NCBI GenBank assembly: GCA_965226775.1 | Contig: CBDDEI010000002.1 | Location: forward strand, 992,001 to 1,056,000 | DNA length: 64,000 bases | DNA from: CBDDEI01 sp965226775 | Lineage (GTDB): Bacteria; Chloroflexota; Dehalococcoidia; SHYD01 | Direction of reading: 5' to 3' | Shown here: piece by piece, positions 55,048-64,000 of the stretch | Position numbering within the stretch: position 1 is the first letter of the stretch | How the letters are laid out: each line of letters starts with the position of its first letter | Made by a program: the position numbers and the translations under genes | Notes under the pieces: model-generated | What the model was told of the DNA's origin: nothing | The model's input: the letters and a program-made list of their open reading frames with translations, nothing else | The model's database searches: none

Positions 55048-56349
55048 TTACTCCCGATCCCACTCCATGATGTACAGGCCGCCCGCATTGCGCTCGGTGA
55101 CGTAGATGATGCCACGCTCGTCAATGTGGAGGTCGTTCACCTGGGTGGCAGGCTCGCCCTTGGGGGCCGGCGGGATGCAGTATGCCTGCACCTCTGGGCG
55201 CCACGGGTCGCGGATGTCGTAGGCCCGTACGCCAAGGCTGAAGAAGGTGCCGACGATGAGGTCCTCAGACTTGAAGGAGCCGGCGACCGGCGGGTTGTCG
55301 TAGATGTTGTGGGCGCCGAAGCGTCGCTTGCCGCAGAGCTCATCCATGTTCGGCAGGGTGACTGCGCTGGTCAGGATGGGGCGCTGCTCGTAGCTGATGT
55401 CCGCAAAGCGGAGGGTCTTGGGATGGTCGGCGCAGTCCGGGTTCTCCGAGCCCTCTTCGGTGATGGCCAGTAGGCCCTTGCTGAAGAGCGGCATGGCGGT
55501 GTGGGTGTAGCCGGGCAGCGGTGGATGGTAGTCCAGCTGAGAGACCATCTTAGGATTGGCCATGTCCGCAATGTCCAGAATGACGGCGCCGGAGTCCAGG
55601 TAGGCCACATAGCAGCGGTCTGGTCGCTCCGGGTAGACGTACACGTCGTGGACACGGTTCTGGGAATTCCAGGTCATCATGTCGCCGACTTTGACGCCGC
55701 CACGCACAGGACCGGGAGGCAGGGGGATACCCAGAGCCTCGGATACCTCTTCAGCGTGGTTCTTTACGCGCCAGCCGTCTTTCATGCTGGTGCCGGGCAG
55801 ATGCCACCGACCGACCTCATGGGGGTTGGTCGGGTCTTTCACATTCAGGATGACGACGAGCCAGCCCATGTTGGGCTGCCAGGGATCCCAGTCCGGGGTA
55901 CCGCTAGCGGCATATAGGTACTGGTCATCGATGTACCACAGGAAGTGGCACCCTGGGGAGTTGGGGCCCGACGCATCCCAAAAGCCGACGGACTTGGGGT
56001 TGGCCGGATCAGCGATGTCGAAGAACTCGACGCCGGCTGGCTTGTCGCCAGGAGTGACGACCTGGCGAGAAACGGCCATGGAGTCCCCGACTATCATGAG
56101 GCAGTTGGAGCGGGACTTCGGGTTCACCAGCTCCTGAGAAAAGATAACCTCGGGCTTCCGTGGGTCGGTTACGTCTACGGCGCTGAAGTCGCCGGGGGCG
56201 TTCAGGTGCGCCGTGAAGAGGGTGCGGCGGCCATTCTTGCCGATGTGCATGGCCATGCCTTCTCCACAATCGCCGAACTTTCCAAGATCATTGTGCCCAA
56301 TAATGCGCATGTTCTTGGAATCTATGGCTTTGATGGCTTCGGTGGTCAA
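55048..56349 (-). CDS. LVIVD-repeat beta-propeller protein
   Basis: The 433-residue protein consists of recurring blade-like segments: FSAVDVTDPRKPEVIFSQEL, AGVEFFDIADPANPKSVGFW, WLVVILNVKDPTNPHEVGRW, AVILDIADMANPKMVSQLDY and VRAYDIRDPWRPEVQAYC. Each has a DxxDPxxP-like turn, as in LVIVD repeats. Such propellers occur in surface and periplasmic proteins, but no signal peptide is present here, so this one may be cytoplasmic. It resembles a group often annotated as choice-of-anchor or selenium-binding-like proteins. Function unknown. It is transcribed towards the cupin gene, with a shared terminator. Confidence 0.75.
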   Translation of the reverse strand: MTTEAIKAIDSKNMRIIGHNDLGKFGDCGEGMAMHIGKNGRRTLFTAHLNAPGDFSAVDVTDPRKPEVIFSQELVNPKSRSNCLMIVGDSMAVSRQVVTPGDKPAGVEFFDIADPANPKSVGFWDASGPNSPGCHFLWYIDDQYLYAASGTPDWDPWQPNMGWLVVILNVKDPTNPHEVGRWHLPGTSMKDGWRVKNHAEEVSEALGIPLPPGPVRGGVKVGDMMTWNSQNRVHDVYVYPERPDRCYVAYLDSGAVILDIADMANPKMVSQLDYHPPLPGYTHTAMPLFSKGLLAITEEGSENPDCADHPKTLRFADISYEQRPILTSAVTLPNMDELCGKRRFGAHNIYDNPPVAGSFKSEDLIVGTFFSLGVRAYDIRDPWRPEVQAYCIPPAPKGEPATQVNDLHIDERGIIYVTERNAGGLYIMEWDRE

Positions 56350-56562
56350 AGTCTCCTCCTATACCTCAATATTTTGGTACACCACCTGCGTTGTCCCAGA
56401 GATAACTCAGCCTGGCTGAGGGCCTGGGGCGTCAGTCCGCACTAGATTAGCACCGCGTCTCTGTGGCGTCAACCAAAGCCCGCCGCTGCCCAGCAAGGAG
56501 GCGGTTAGGGCTTCAGGATCACTTTGCCAAACTGCTGCTAACCTTCCCCCGCGCCTTCCGCT

Positions 56563-57510
56563 CTAGCGGGAGTCCAGGTAGCGGTGGGCCTCCCCGGCCT
56601 CGCTGAGGGGGAAGACCTTGTCTATAAGGGGCCGGAACTTGTCTTGGCTCATGAGTTGGAGGAGTTCTGCCAACGCGCCTTGGGCCTGCTCTTCTCTGCT
56701 CTTGAAGTTGTTGCGGCCCCAACCATTGAAGACGGTGAGGTTGCGGGATGCAACGAGCGCGGGATCGGGGTCCGAAATCCTTCCTTCCGTGAAGCCCACA
56801 GGGACAAGACGGCCGCCCTCTGCCAGCGCGTGCAATCCCTTCTCATAGACGCTGCCGCCCACGGAGTCCAGGATAACGTTTACGCCGGCGCCATTGGTCA
56901 GGCGCATGACCTCGGCCACAAAGTCCTGCTCCAAGTAGTTGATAACGTGTGCTGCGCCGATGGCTGTTGCCTTGGCGGCCTTCTCTGCGCTGCTGGTAGT
57001 AGTGAATACCTCAGCGCCTACCACGTGTTTGGCGATCTGGATGCCGGCCACGCCTACGCCGCTGCTGGCTGCCTGCACCAGCACCGTTTCGCCCGCTTTG
57101 AGGTGAGCAGTATCGATGAGGGCAACCCAGGCGGTGAGGTAAGTGGTCGGCACGGAGGCGGCTTCGTCATCGCTGACGTTGTCTGGGGTGGGCACTACGT
57201 CGGTACGTGTCGCGACGACCCGCTCGGCGTAGCCGCCCGTCGCGAGCCAGCCGACGACGCGCTGGCCGATAGCCAGGTCGCTCACGCCGCTGCCCAGGCC
57301 GGCGACCGTGCCCGCGGTATCCCAGCCGGGCTGGATGGGGAAGGCGGCTTCGACGGCGCGGGTGCCCTTGCGGCGGGTGACTTCACCGCGATTAACCGAG
57401 GCGGCGGTGACGTTAATGAGGACTTCGCCGGGTCCTGGCTCCGGGTCCGGCACGTCTTCGTATTTTAGGACGGATTCATCGCCAAACTCGTGGTAGCGTA
57501 CTACTTTCAT
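56563..57510 (-). CDS. Zinc-independent quinone oxidoreductase (MDR family); altered C-terminus
   Basis: The 315-residue protein starts MKVVRYHEFGDESVLKYEDV and has GWDTAGTVAGLGSGVSDLAI, ETVLVQAASSGVGVAGIQIA (NADPH-binding glycine motif) and GAGVNVILDSVGGSVYEKGL, as in QOR-type medium-chain reductases. Zinc ligands are absent. The frame stops after AHRYLDSR. About 45 bases further on, another frame reads FGKVILKP and a stop, the normal family ending. An indel near the G-rich run at about 56545-56560 has therefore removed or displaced the last dozen residues. The enzyme may still work, or the indel may be a sequence error. Confidence 0.85.
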   Translation of the reverse strand: MKVVRYHEFGDESVLKYEDVPDPEPGPGEVLINVTAASVNRGEVTRRKGTRAVEAAFPIQPGWDTAGTVAGLGSGVSDLAIGQRVVGWLATGGYAERVVATRTDVVPTPDNVSDDEAASVPTTYLTAWVALIDTAHLKAGETVLVQAASSGVGVAGIQIAKHVVGAEVFTTTSSAEKAAKATAIGAAHVINYLEQDFVAEVMRLTNGAGVNVILDSVGGSVYEKGLHALAEGGRLVPVGFTEGRISDPDPALVASRNLTVFNGWGRNNFKSREEQAQGALAELLQLMSQDKFRPLIDKVFPLSEAGEAHRYLDSR

Positions 57511-57546
57511 GATTACCCTTTCTTTTCTGAGGTAGTGGATGCAGTG

Positions 57547-58902
57547 CTATGAAAGCTCGCCGGCGTCACTGACGGCTGCGGGCGCGGCGGGAGCGTTCGT
57601 AACTGGCTTGGGCCGCCTTGCGAGCACCATACAAAACGCCGCCACGCAATAAAGGCCAATAAAGCTAAAAAGAGTATAGACGTAGCTGCCCGTGAGGTCG
57701 AAGGCCAATGCGCCCACCAGAGGGCCGACGGCCAGCGCGGTGGAACGGAAGGGAGAGACAAAGCCCATGATGGTGCCGAAGGAGGCGCGCCCGTAGTAGG
57801 CGGCGTAGATCACGGACATCAACGGCCCTTCACCCCGGCTGGCAAGGCCGAATACGAGGCTCGCGCCGATGGCCCCCGCGTCGAAGCGGATGAGCAGCAT
57901 GGCGACAAGGGAGAAGGCAGCTAGGATGAGCAGTGTGACCATCAACAGCCGCTCCGAAACGTACTCGGTGAGGAAGGGCCAGAGCCCGCCGCTTCCGGCT
58001 GCAGCGAACGCGTACACGGTGAGAGCCGCTCCGGCGACTCCGGCAGAGAGGCCGATGTCCGTGTAGTACGCGGCTTGGTGAAAGCCAATGGAGCCGGTAG
58101 CCAGGCTGGCAATGAACTCGCAGAGGAGGAGGAGCCAGAGGGTAGGAGCGCGGATCGCCTGGCGGAAAGAGATGTCAAACTCAGGGCCGCGGTTAGGGCT
58201 ACCGCGTTCGCCTTCCTCCACCCGACTGTCCTGGTCGGGCAGACCGTCCGGCAGAAGCCCCACGTCCTCAGGGCGGCGTCGCATAACGAAGGCCAAGGGC
58301 CACACCAGCAGGGCCATGACGGCTCCAAGGAAGCCAAAGACCAGCCGCCAGCTTCCAAAGGCCATGATGATCTGGGCGGTGGGGATGAGTATAGCGGTGC
58401 CGAACCTGCTGGAGACGCTCAGCATGCCAAAGGCCCGCCCACGCCGTCGTCTGAACCAGTTGGTAACGGCGGTGTAGGACACGATGCCGGAGATGCCCAG
58501 GTGGGAGAGCCCCCTGGCGACAAGGAAGGCCAGGTAGAACTGCCAGAGCTGACCCATGAACGCGATGACAAAGTAGGCGAAAGCGATAGCCAGCGCGCCG
58601 ATGGGCATGAGCAGCCGGGGGCCGTAGCGGTCGGCCATGATGCCTGCCAGGGGAGCGACAATGCCGCCAGCGAACGCGCCCACGGTGACCGCGCCGGTGA
58701 TGGCGGTGCGGCTCCAGCCTAGGTCCTCGCTCAGGGGTTTGATGATGCCGGCCATGAAGATGCCGGAACTGCCGGAGCTGAAGAGGGAGGCCACCATGGC
58801 GAGGCCGACGATAAGCCAGCCGTAGAAGAAGGGTGTGCGGAAAGGAGGATGGAGCGTGCTGGGAGTAGGAGTCACGTCGGGATCAGGTTGGGCAGTAGAC
58901 AC
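57547..58902 (-). CDS. Major facilitator superfamily transporter
   Basis: I chose the GTG at 58902, which gives VSTAQPDPDVTPTPSTLHPP and then the first membrane helix, FFYGWLIVGLAMVASLFSSG; the frame stays open to a TTG at 59037. About 12 hydrophobic segments follow. GIMADRYGPRLLMPIG is the loop 2-3 signature of MFS proteins and FRRRRGRAFGMLSV the related loop further on. It resembles the monocarboxylate/oxalate-formate group, but the substrate is unknown. The neighbouring gene at 57510 begins 36 bp downstream. Confidence 0.85.
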   Translation of the reverse strand: MSTAQPDPDVTPTPSTLHPPFRTPFFYGWLIVGLAMVASLFSSGSSGIFMAGIIKPLSEDLGWSRTAITGAVTVGAFAGGIVAPLAGIMADRYGPRLLMPIGALAIAFAYFVIAFMGQLWQFYLAFLVARGLSHLGISGIVSYTAVTNWFRRRRGRAFGMLSVSSRFGTAILIPTAQIIMAFGSWRLVFGFLGAVMALLVWPLAFVMRRRPEDVGLLPDGLPDQDSRVEEGERGSPNRGPEFDISFRQAIRAPTLWLLLLCEFIASLATGSIGFHQAAYYTDIGLSAGVAGAALTVYAFAAAGSGGLWPFLTEYVSERLLMVTLLILAAFSLVAMLLIRFDAGAIGASLVFGLASRGEGPLMSVIYAAYYGRASFGTIMGFVSPFRSTALAVGPLVGALAFDLTGSYVYTLFSFIGLYCVAAFCMVLARRPKPVTNAPAAPAAVSDAGELS

Positions 58903-59033
58903 CGGTGTTGTCCTATAGGAGCTTCTTGTGAGGCGTTGTATGTGTGCGCTGCCGTGCGTTCTGCCGGTGGAGGCAGGTTCTACATCCTGGCAAGGGTGAA
59001 CCCCAGTGAGTATGAAGAGGTCGCTGTGAGGCG

Positions 59034-60413
59034 TCAAGGGGCGAGGGTTGCCGGCGGCGCACCGCCAGCCAAGCGGGCAACCGCTCTGCCGATGCGGATG
59101 CTGTAGTTCTGCCCGCGGTCCTCCGGATAGACCTGGGTGTTGTTAGCCATGTAGAGCTGCTTGATAGGCGTTGCCAAGGGGGGGATCTTCTGGGCGTAGT
59201 TGGTAGTGATGATGGGCTGCGCGGCGTCCTCCCGGAAGAGCTGCCATTCCTCCACCCACTCCGGCTGGAAGGCAGGGTTGATCGTGCTCAGGTGCGGGCG
59301 GTAGGCGTCCCACACCTCCTGCTCGCTGGCCTGGTAGAGGGGGTCGTCCTTGGAGATGTAGTGGGAGAGGTAGACCACGTGCTTGCCGCCGTAGTGCTCC
59401 GGGTTGATAAGGTTGGTGTGCTCCACGACCGCGACGAAGGGGATGGAACGGTCGCTGATATTCAACCAGTAGATGTGGCTTAGAGGCTGCTTGAGCACTA
59501 GCACCATGCACTGGATGGCCTGGTAGCGGTTCTGGGTGAGGAGCCGGGTGTAGCTCTCCGGCAACTCCGGCGCAAGGCGCATCACGATGGGCGAGGGGAT
59601 GGTGGCAATCACCGCGTCCACAGGGAAGTAGAGGCCGCCGTCCTCGGATTGCGCTAGCCCCTGCGCAAGGGCACGGGACGCGGCGTCCTGCGGCAGCGCG
59701 GCAACCTGGATGCCAGTGGCGACGCCTTCCTGCACCCGGATGCGCTGCACCTGCGCTTGTGTAAAGACATGGCTGCCGCCGGTTTCGATACGGCGACCAA
59801 GGGCCTCCCACGCCTGGCGGAAGCTGCCCACCAGATAGCCCAGGTACTCTTTGTTCAGACCGCGGCGGGAACCGAAGCGGAGGCGCATCTTCCACTGGAA
59901 CCAGGCCATGCCGATGGACGGCGCGGCGTCGCCGAACTTGCCATGAAGCAGCGGCTCCCACACCACGCGGTAGGAGGCATCGCCCGCCCACTGTTTGAGC
60001 CACGCCTCCGCGGTGTACGGCTCGAAGCGACGCCAGTCCGGCTGGCGCTGAAGGTAGAGGCTCGCAAGACCCAGGCGCACGCGTTCGTGGATGGCAAGGG
60101 GCTGGAAGGCTAAGAGGTCCTTTGGAGTGACGAAGTCCCAGATGCGGCCCTGGGCAAAGAAGCCGACGGTGGAAGGTATCCATTGCAACTGCTCGCCAAA
60201 GCCCATGTCTTCTATAAGCCCGGCCATAAGGGTATCGCTGGTGAACAGGTGGTGGTAGAAGCATTCCAGGGGCGTGCCCTGCACGTCGATAGTGCGGAGC
60301 TGGCCGCCCAGGGTAGCGCCCCGTTCAAAGAGGAGCACCTCATGGCCCAGACGCAGTAGCTCGTCGGCCGCGGCTAAGCCGGCCGGTCCGCCGCCGATGA
60401 CGGCTATGCGCAC
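59034..60413 (-). CDS. FAD-dependent oxidoreductase, protoporphyrinogen-oxidase-like
   Basis: The 459-residue flavoprotein has the N-terminal dinucleotide-binding motif MRIAVIGGGPAGLAAADELL and HEVLLFERGATLGGQLRTID. The central region has WEPLLHGKFGDAAPSIGMAW, and the C-terminal part ends with the second FAD contact, YMANNTQVYPEDRGQNYSIR. This pattern is shared by HemG/HemY-like proteins and by glycosyltransferase-associated flavoproteins of the Wbp/UDP-galactopyranose-mutase-like group. It lies next to a membrane glycosyltransferase, suggesting a role in sugar or lipid modification rather than heme synthesis. The exact reaction is not evident. Confidence 0.8.
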   Translation of the reverse strand: MRIAVIGGGPAGLAAADELLRLGHEVLLFERGATLGGQLRTIDVQGTPLECFYHHLFTSDTLMAGLIEDMGFGEQLQWIPSTVGFFAQGRIWDFVTPKDLLAFQPLAIHERVRLGLASLYLQRQPDWRRFEPYTAEAWLKQWAGDASYRVVWEPLLHGKFGDAAPSIGMAWFQWKMRLRFGSRRGLNKEYLGYLVGSFRQAWEALGRRIETGGSHVFTQAQVQRIRVQEGVATGIQVAALPQDAASRALAQGLAQSEDGGLYFPVDAVIATIPSPIVMRLAPELPESYTRLLTQNRYQAIQCMVLVLKQPLSHIYWLNISDRSIPFVAVVEHTNLINPEHYGGKHVVYLSHYISKDDPLYQASEQEVWDAYRPHLSTINPAFQPEWVEEWQLFREDAAQPIITTNYAQKIPPLATPIKQLYMANNTQVYPEDRGQNYSIRIGRAVARLAGGAPPATLAP

Positions 60414-60497
60414 AGTAAGCCGCCGAGGCGAGAGTGAGGGTGGCGTATAGCAGTCATAGCTTTATCCTATCCGCTGGCGGCTCTGCTGCCAATCATA

Positions 60498-62789
60498 CTA
60501 CCAAGGACGCAACGACTCCGGAGGCACCTGAGCTTTTTCTGCGCCCGGCGGTTGCCAGTGCAAGAAGACGTGGGCGTAGCTCTCACTGGCCTGGTAGTGT
60601 ACGGCGATACGGTGCCACCCCTGGGTGAGGTGTATTTTAGCAAGCGCTTCCTTATTGGGGACCGAGGTTGCAACCAAGGGCTGGCCGTCTATCTCTAGCT
60701 GGGCCGCGCTGATGGCCTCCACAAAGAAGGTATAGTCGCCCGCGGTGGGAGCGTAGACGCTCCCGGACCACTCAACATTGAAGGGGCCCTCGATAGGGGG
60801 TATGTGGTAGTAGATGGAGGGCGCGGGCTCTATGCGGCGGATAGCCGGTTCGGGGTTGCCGAGTTAGGGGTGTGTAGAGCGCGGTCGTGCCCATCGCACG
60901 GATTGCGCCGTGGAACATGGACTCGGGTGGGAGCGGCGCCAGCTGCCTGCTCGGGCGGCTGCCAGGATACTTGCAGCGGCGTACTAAAGCCGGCGCCTTG
61001 GCCGAGCAACCGCACGTTGTGGACGCCCTGCGTCAGGTCTACAGGAGCGCCGGTTGCCGCTCCCTGCACGGCCGGCTGTTCGTCAATGAACAGCTGAAAG
61101 GCATCGGAGCCAGCGAGGGAGAAGCGGTACGCGCCGGGCGAGGGCACGTAAAGGCTGCCCGTGACTTCTACCAGGTAATCCTTGGTTGGCAGGTCTTGCG
61201 GGGGTGTTAGCGTGCTGCCCTTGATGACCTGCTCTGCCAGGGGTTGGAGGAAGCCGCCCTGGGCTCCTAAGAAGCGCACCTCCCAGCCCTGGGACTCCTG
61301 GATTGCTTCTGCAGAGACGGCGCAGGTGTAGAGCACCGCCGGCGTTTCAGGCGTCTGGGGTTCCACCGAGCAGCGGGCGTCAGGATAGTACTGGCGCAGC
61401 AGGTCGTAGCTTGCCTTCTCTTCCGGCGCGAGAAAGACGCTGGTGGGCCGCGCTTTCCGCAAGGGCAGGCGCTCCGCAAAGTCGAAGACCTCGAAAGGGT
61501 GGTCGGAGAGGAAGGCGACGGTAGGGTGATTCTGATAGAAGACGGAGAGGAGCACCCTGTTTTCGGCGGGCGCAGTGGCTAGGTGGCGTCCTGTGATGGT
61601 TTCTGCCATGGAAAAGGCATTCCACGTGGCAAAGTCGGCGCGCTGCGGGCCCCAGTAAGTGACGGTGTTGATGCTCAACAGCAGCACACCGCCGCCAAGA
61701 GCAAACGCGTAGCCGCGGTGCGTGAGGCGAGGCGCGCCCAGAAGCTGCCAGGTGCGCTGCAAGTCCCCAGGCTGCCAGGAGGAGGGCCGCCGGTAGCGCA
61801 CCGATGCCGCGCAGGCTCTGGGGCGCTTCGAAGGAGACGGTGAGGATGCCGGGGAGCAGGAGCACGCCAAGCCAGCATAGCAGCAGGACGGTCCGGTAAT
61901 CCGTGAAGCGTCGGAGGGCGGCCAGCAGCCCCAGCAGGGCAAGCGTTGCCGTGACCCAGTCCAGCATGGGCGCGCCGGGTAGGTTATGCCGGCCGTTGTG
62001 GTCCCCTTCCACGTTGAACATGAGGAGGTGGCTCCGGATATTTTCATGGAGGTCGGGCAGCGCGGCCCACAGGTCTCGGTTGGAGAAGATGGATACGGCT
62101 AGGGGGCGATCCAGGACGACATTCGGATGTAGCGCAAGGTCCAGCAAAGCCGGAGCAAAGGCCAGCGCTGCCCCAACCAGGGCCAGGGTGAGGCCGCCCA
62201 GATGGTCGCGGATCCGCTCGGGTTGCCTGACAAAGACCACAAGGAGCAGCGCACCCAACACCGCAGGAAACAGGAGATTAGCGGTGTAGAACCAGAAGGA
62301 GAGCCCAACAGTCACGCCCAGGGCGGCGTAGGCGGCGCGACTGCCTGTGCGAAGGGCATGCAACAGCAACGCGCAGGCCAGCAGCAGGAAGAGGGGCGTG
62401 GTAGCCCCCTGCATTCCGATGCGGCTGAAGGTGATGTCCCAGCGGGCCGCAGCCATGAGCAACGCCGCGGCAATGCCCATCCAAGGGCCAAAGAGCTGTC
62501 GCCCCACGACGTAGCTGAGCGCGACGGTGGCAACGCCCGCTAGTGCGGAGACGAAGCGCACCCCGAACAACGTCTGCCCCCAGACAGCCTCTGAGAGGGC
62601 GACGAGATAGATGTAGGCCGCGGGCGTGGTAGTGCCCTGGGCGTACATTGGACGGAAGGCCGGATCGGTGAGGATGCGGCGGGCCTCTAGCCCGATGCTG
62701 GCTTCGTCGAACCAGAGGCCTTCCGGCAGCTCCGCCAAGCCGATAAGCCGCAGCAGCGCGGCCAGCACAATGAGGGCGCAGAGGATCAT
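60498..62789 (-). CDS. GT39-type membrane glycosyltransferase with C-terminal PA14-like modules; frameshifted
   Basis: The first frame (62789 to about 61765) reads LPEGLWFDEASIGLEARRIL, the aspartate-containing loop of PMT/ArnT enzymes that take sugar from polyprenyl phosphate, followed by about eight membrane helices. At a CCCC run near 61765 the frame changes and continues GAPRLTHRGYAFALGGGVLL, then soluble sequence, including a PA14-like module (GSLYVPSPGAYRFSLAGSDA, FQLFIDEQPAV). Further shifts near 60925 and at a CCCC run near 60870 lead into GPFNVEWSGSVYAPTAGDYT and AAQLEIDGQPLV, a second PA14-like module ending at 60498. Two of the shifts fall in C-runs, which points to sequencing errors, but pseudogenisation is possible. 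PA14 modules bind glycans in other proteins. Confidence 0.7.
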
Positions 62790-63271
62790 GCCGTGGGGCG
62801 TGCGCAGCCATGCCCATAGGCGCGTTTGAATGCTGACACGGTTGAGAGGCTGCTCCTATCCAGCGCGACGCCAAAGGCAATCCACCCAAGACAGGCCAGC
62901 GGTAACAGCGCCTGTGCGGGCAGTGTTGGACTGATCTGTGTGGCGGCGATCAAGCTGAACGCTAGGAGAAGGAGCGCTACTGCAAGGCTGAACCAGCCCC
63001 AGAAGGGGAAGCGTGCTGCCCGCACCGGCATGGTCGCAGCTAGCAGAGTGAGAGAGGGAGCAGGCGCGCGGCCTAGGGCTCGCCAGAACAGCGCGAGCCC
63101 CGCGGCGGTGAACAGCGCGCCGTCAACGGTGGGGAGGCCGAGATGGAAGTAGAGCTGGCCCAGGGCCACCAGCGCAAAGGCGGCTAGCGTCTGGAGCTTG
63201 GGCGGATGGTGCGCTGAAGGGGGTGACGGTGCAGCATCCGGCCTCTCCGCAGCAGGGATGCCGGCAACCAT
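62786..63271 (-). CDS. Membrane protein, probably the N-terminal part of the GT39-type gene
   Basis: The 161-residue frame has a short hydrophilic N-terminus and four hydrophobic segments (LQTLAAFALVALGQLYFHLG, FTAAGLALFWRALG, FSLAVALLLLAFSLIAATQI, ALLPLACLGWIAFGVALD). It stops at 62786, overlapping the next start by 4 bp. The neighbouring frame is open upstream of that start (LNRVSIQTRLWAWLRTPHG). GT39 proteins of this type commonly carry such an N-terminal four-helix region, so a frameshift near 62835 is likely. Alternatively it is a separate small gene, translationally coupled. It starts directly at the stop of the NHL gene. Confidence 0.6.
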   Translation of the reverse strand: MVAGIPAAERPDAAPSPPSAHHPPKLQTLAAFALVALGQLYFHLGLPTVDGALFTAAGLALFWRALGRAPAPSLTLLAATMPVRAARFPFWGWFSLAVALLLLAFSLIAATQISPTLPAQALLPLACLGWIAFGVALDRSSLSTVSAFKRAYGHGCARPTA

Positions 63272-64000
63272 CTACGGCAACGGCGGGAGACGAAGAATGC
63301 GGCTGTTGCCTGAATCGGAGACGTAGAGGCGGCCCTGCGCGTCCACGGCAAGGGCTGCGGGCAGGTTGAGGGATGACTGGTCTGCGCCCAAGCCGCCGAG
63401 GCGTTGGATCAGCTCGCCTGAAGGAGAGTAACGCAGCAGCCGGTGTCGCTCCGGGTCAGTGATGACGATATTGCCCGCGGCGTCCACGGCGAGGTAGGGC
63501 TTGTTGAGGATGCGCTGCCCCTGCCAGCCCTCGACAGGGAACTCGTCCAGGTAGTTGAAAGCGCTATCAAAGTGCTGCACGCGGCGGTTCCAGGTATCGG
63601 CCACCCAGAACTCACCGGAGGGGGAGATGGCTATGCCCACTGGTTCCAGGAACTGGCCGCGGCCGGCGCCCGCGGTGCCGAAACTAGCCAAGGGCACGCC
63701 CTGGGGCGAAAACTTCTGCACCCGCTTGTTACCTGTGTCTGTGACGTAGATGTTGCCCTCTGCATCTAGGGCAATAGACCTGGGGCCGTAGAAGCCTCCC
63801 AGGTTTTCGTTACCGCCGTTAGGGATGTGGGCAAATGTGCCCCAACTGGTCAGGTAGCGCAGGCTGGAGTCGAACTTCTGGATACGGTGGTTCCAGGTAT
63901 CGGCCACGTAGACGTTGCCTGCGGCGTCCACCGCCACGCCCCACGGCTCGATGAACTGGCCAGGCTCCTGGCCGACGCTGCCGGTCTGAGCCAGGAGCGT
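63272..64000 (-). CDS. NHL-repeat protein (5' part beyond window)
   Basis: The frame enters from the right edge (LLAQTGSVGQEPGQFIEPWG) and ends at 63272. It contains repeated NHL units, each with a DxxGNxYVADxxNxRIQxF pattern: VDAAGNVYVADTWNHRIQKF, LDAEGNIYVTDTGNKRVQKF, SPSGEFWVADTWNRRVQHFD and VDAQGRLYVSDSGNSRILRL. NHL repeats form six-bladed propellers. The next gene starts immediately after its stop codon, so the two are coupled. In related bacteria such propellers are found next to, or fused with, membrane glycosyltransferases. The N-terminal part is not visible. Confidence 0.85.
   Translation of the reverse strand, partial: TLLAQTGSVGQEPGQFIEPWGVAVDAAGNVYVADTWNHRIQKFDSSLRYLTSWGTFAHIPNGGNENLGGFYGPRSIALDAEGNIYVTDTGNKRVQKFSPQGVPLASFGTAGAGRGQFLEPVGIAISPSGEFWVADTWNRRVQHFDSAFNYLDEFPVEGWQGQRILNKPYLAVDAAGNIVITDPERHRLLRYSPSGELIQRLGGLGADQSSLNLPAALAVDAQGRLYVSDSGNSRILRLPPLP

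Noticed and set aside
59143..60264. 373-residue minus-strand frame inside the FAD oxidoreductase
   Set aside because: It is a high-GC shadow. The other frame has both FAD motifs and full family length.

Overview
The window looks like a GC-rich chromosomal segment of a Chloroflexota bacterium, probably of the Dehalococcoidia/SAR202 kind. This is an inference from the combination of a YfhO-type membrane protein, GT39 and NHL-repeat genes, a DUF3179 lipoprotein, LigB-type dioxygenase, LVIVD-repeat protein, a GAF-PAS-kinase-receiver-winged-helix regulator and a DppABC-like set. No rRNA or ribosomal-protein gene is present to confirm the lineage.

Layout. 1-6.2 kb (minus): a polysaccharide/glycoprotein block with a YfhO-flippase fusion that runs off the left edge, a polyprenol-phosphate-mannose synthase, a CoA-binding protein and two more GT2 enzymes. 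6.4-6.9 kb (plus): a Trm112-like zinc protein and a small membrane protein. 6.9-13.1 kb (minus): a compact run, in transcription order, of a peptide-type substrate-binding lipoprotein, two permeases, an NDUFA9-like epimerase, folP and folK. 13.2-14.0 kb (plus): a tRNA cluster (Trp, Leu-GAG, Gly, Cys, Leu-UAA) behind a near-consensus promoter. 13.9-16.9 kb: mobile-element debris, with a 58-bp perfect duplication of the tRNA-Leu 3' part, a broken serine recombinase, an orphan 94-residue ORF and a truncated FAD enzyme.

16.9-40.1 kb (minus) is one giant secreted Calx-beta gene. Both flanks are cleanly open for 4 and 10 kb, but the middle 9.8 kb holds two arrays of nearly identical 339-bp (113-residue) units in which dozens of indels break the frame. 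These breaks are confined to the arrays and are best explained by misassembly. If continuous, the protein would have about 7,700 residues. 40.2-49 kb is a zone of gene decay (MarR, DegV, a winged-helix regulator, an HNH nuclease, dispersed repeats). It surrounds an intact but catalytically degenerate sensor/regulator and an intact sodium:solute symporter.

49-58.9 kb holds metabolic and redox genes: a methyltransferase, LigB-type dioxygenase, glutaredoxin-thioredoxin reductase fusion with a peroxiredoxin, DUF3179 lipoprotein, cupin, LVIVD propeller, quinone oxidoreductase and MFS transporter. 59-64 kb (minus) returns to envelope functions: a protoporphyrinogen-oxidase-like flavoprotein, a GT39-type membrane glycosyltransferase with C-terminal PA14-like modules (several frameshifts) and an NHL-repeat protein that runs off the right edge. 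The two ends, with YfhO, GT39 and polyprenol-phosphate sugar synthases, suggest lipid-linked sugar donors used for surface glycosylation. The giant Calx-beta protein is a plausible but unproven surface component.
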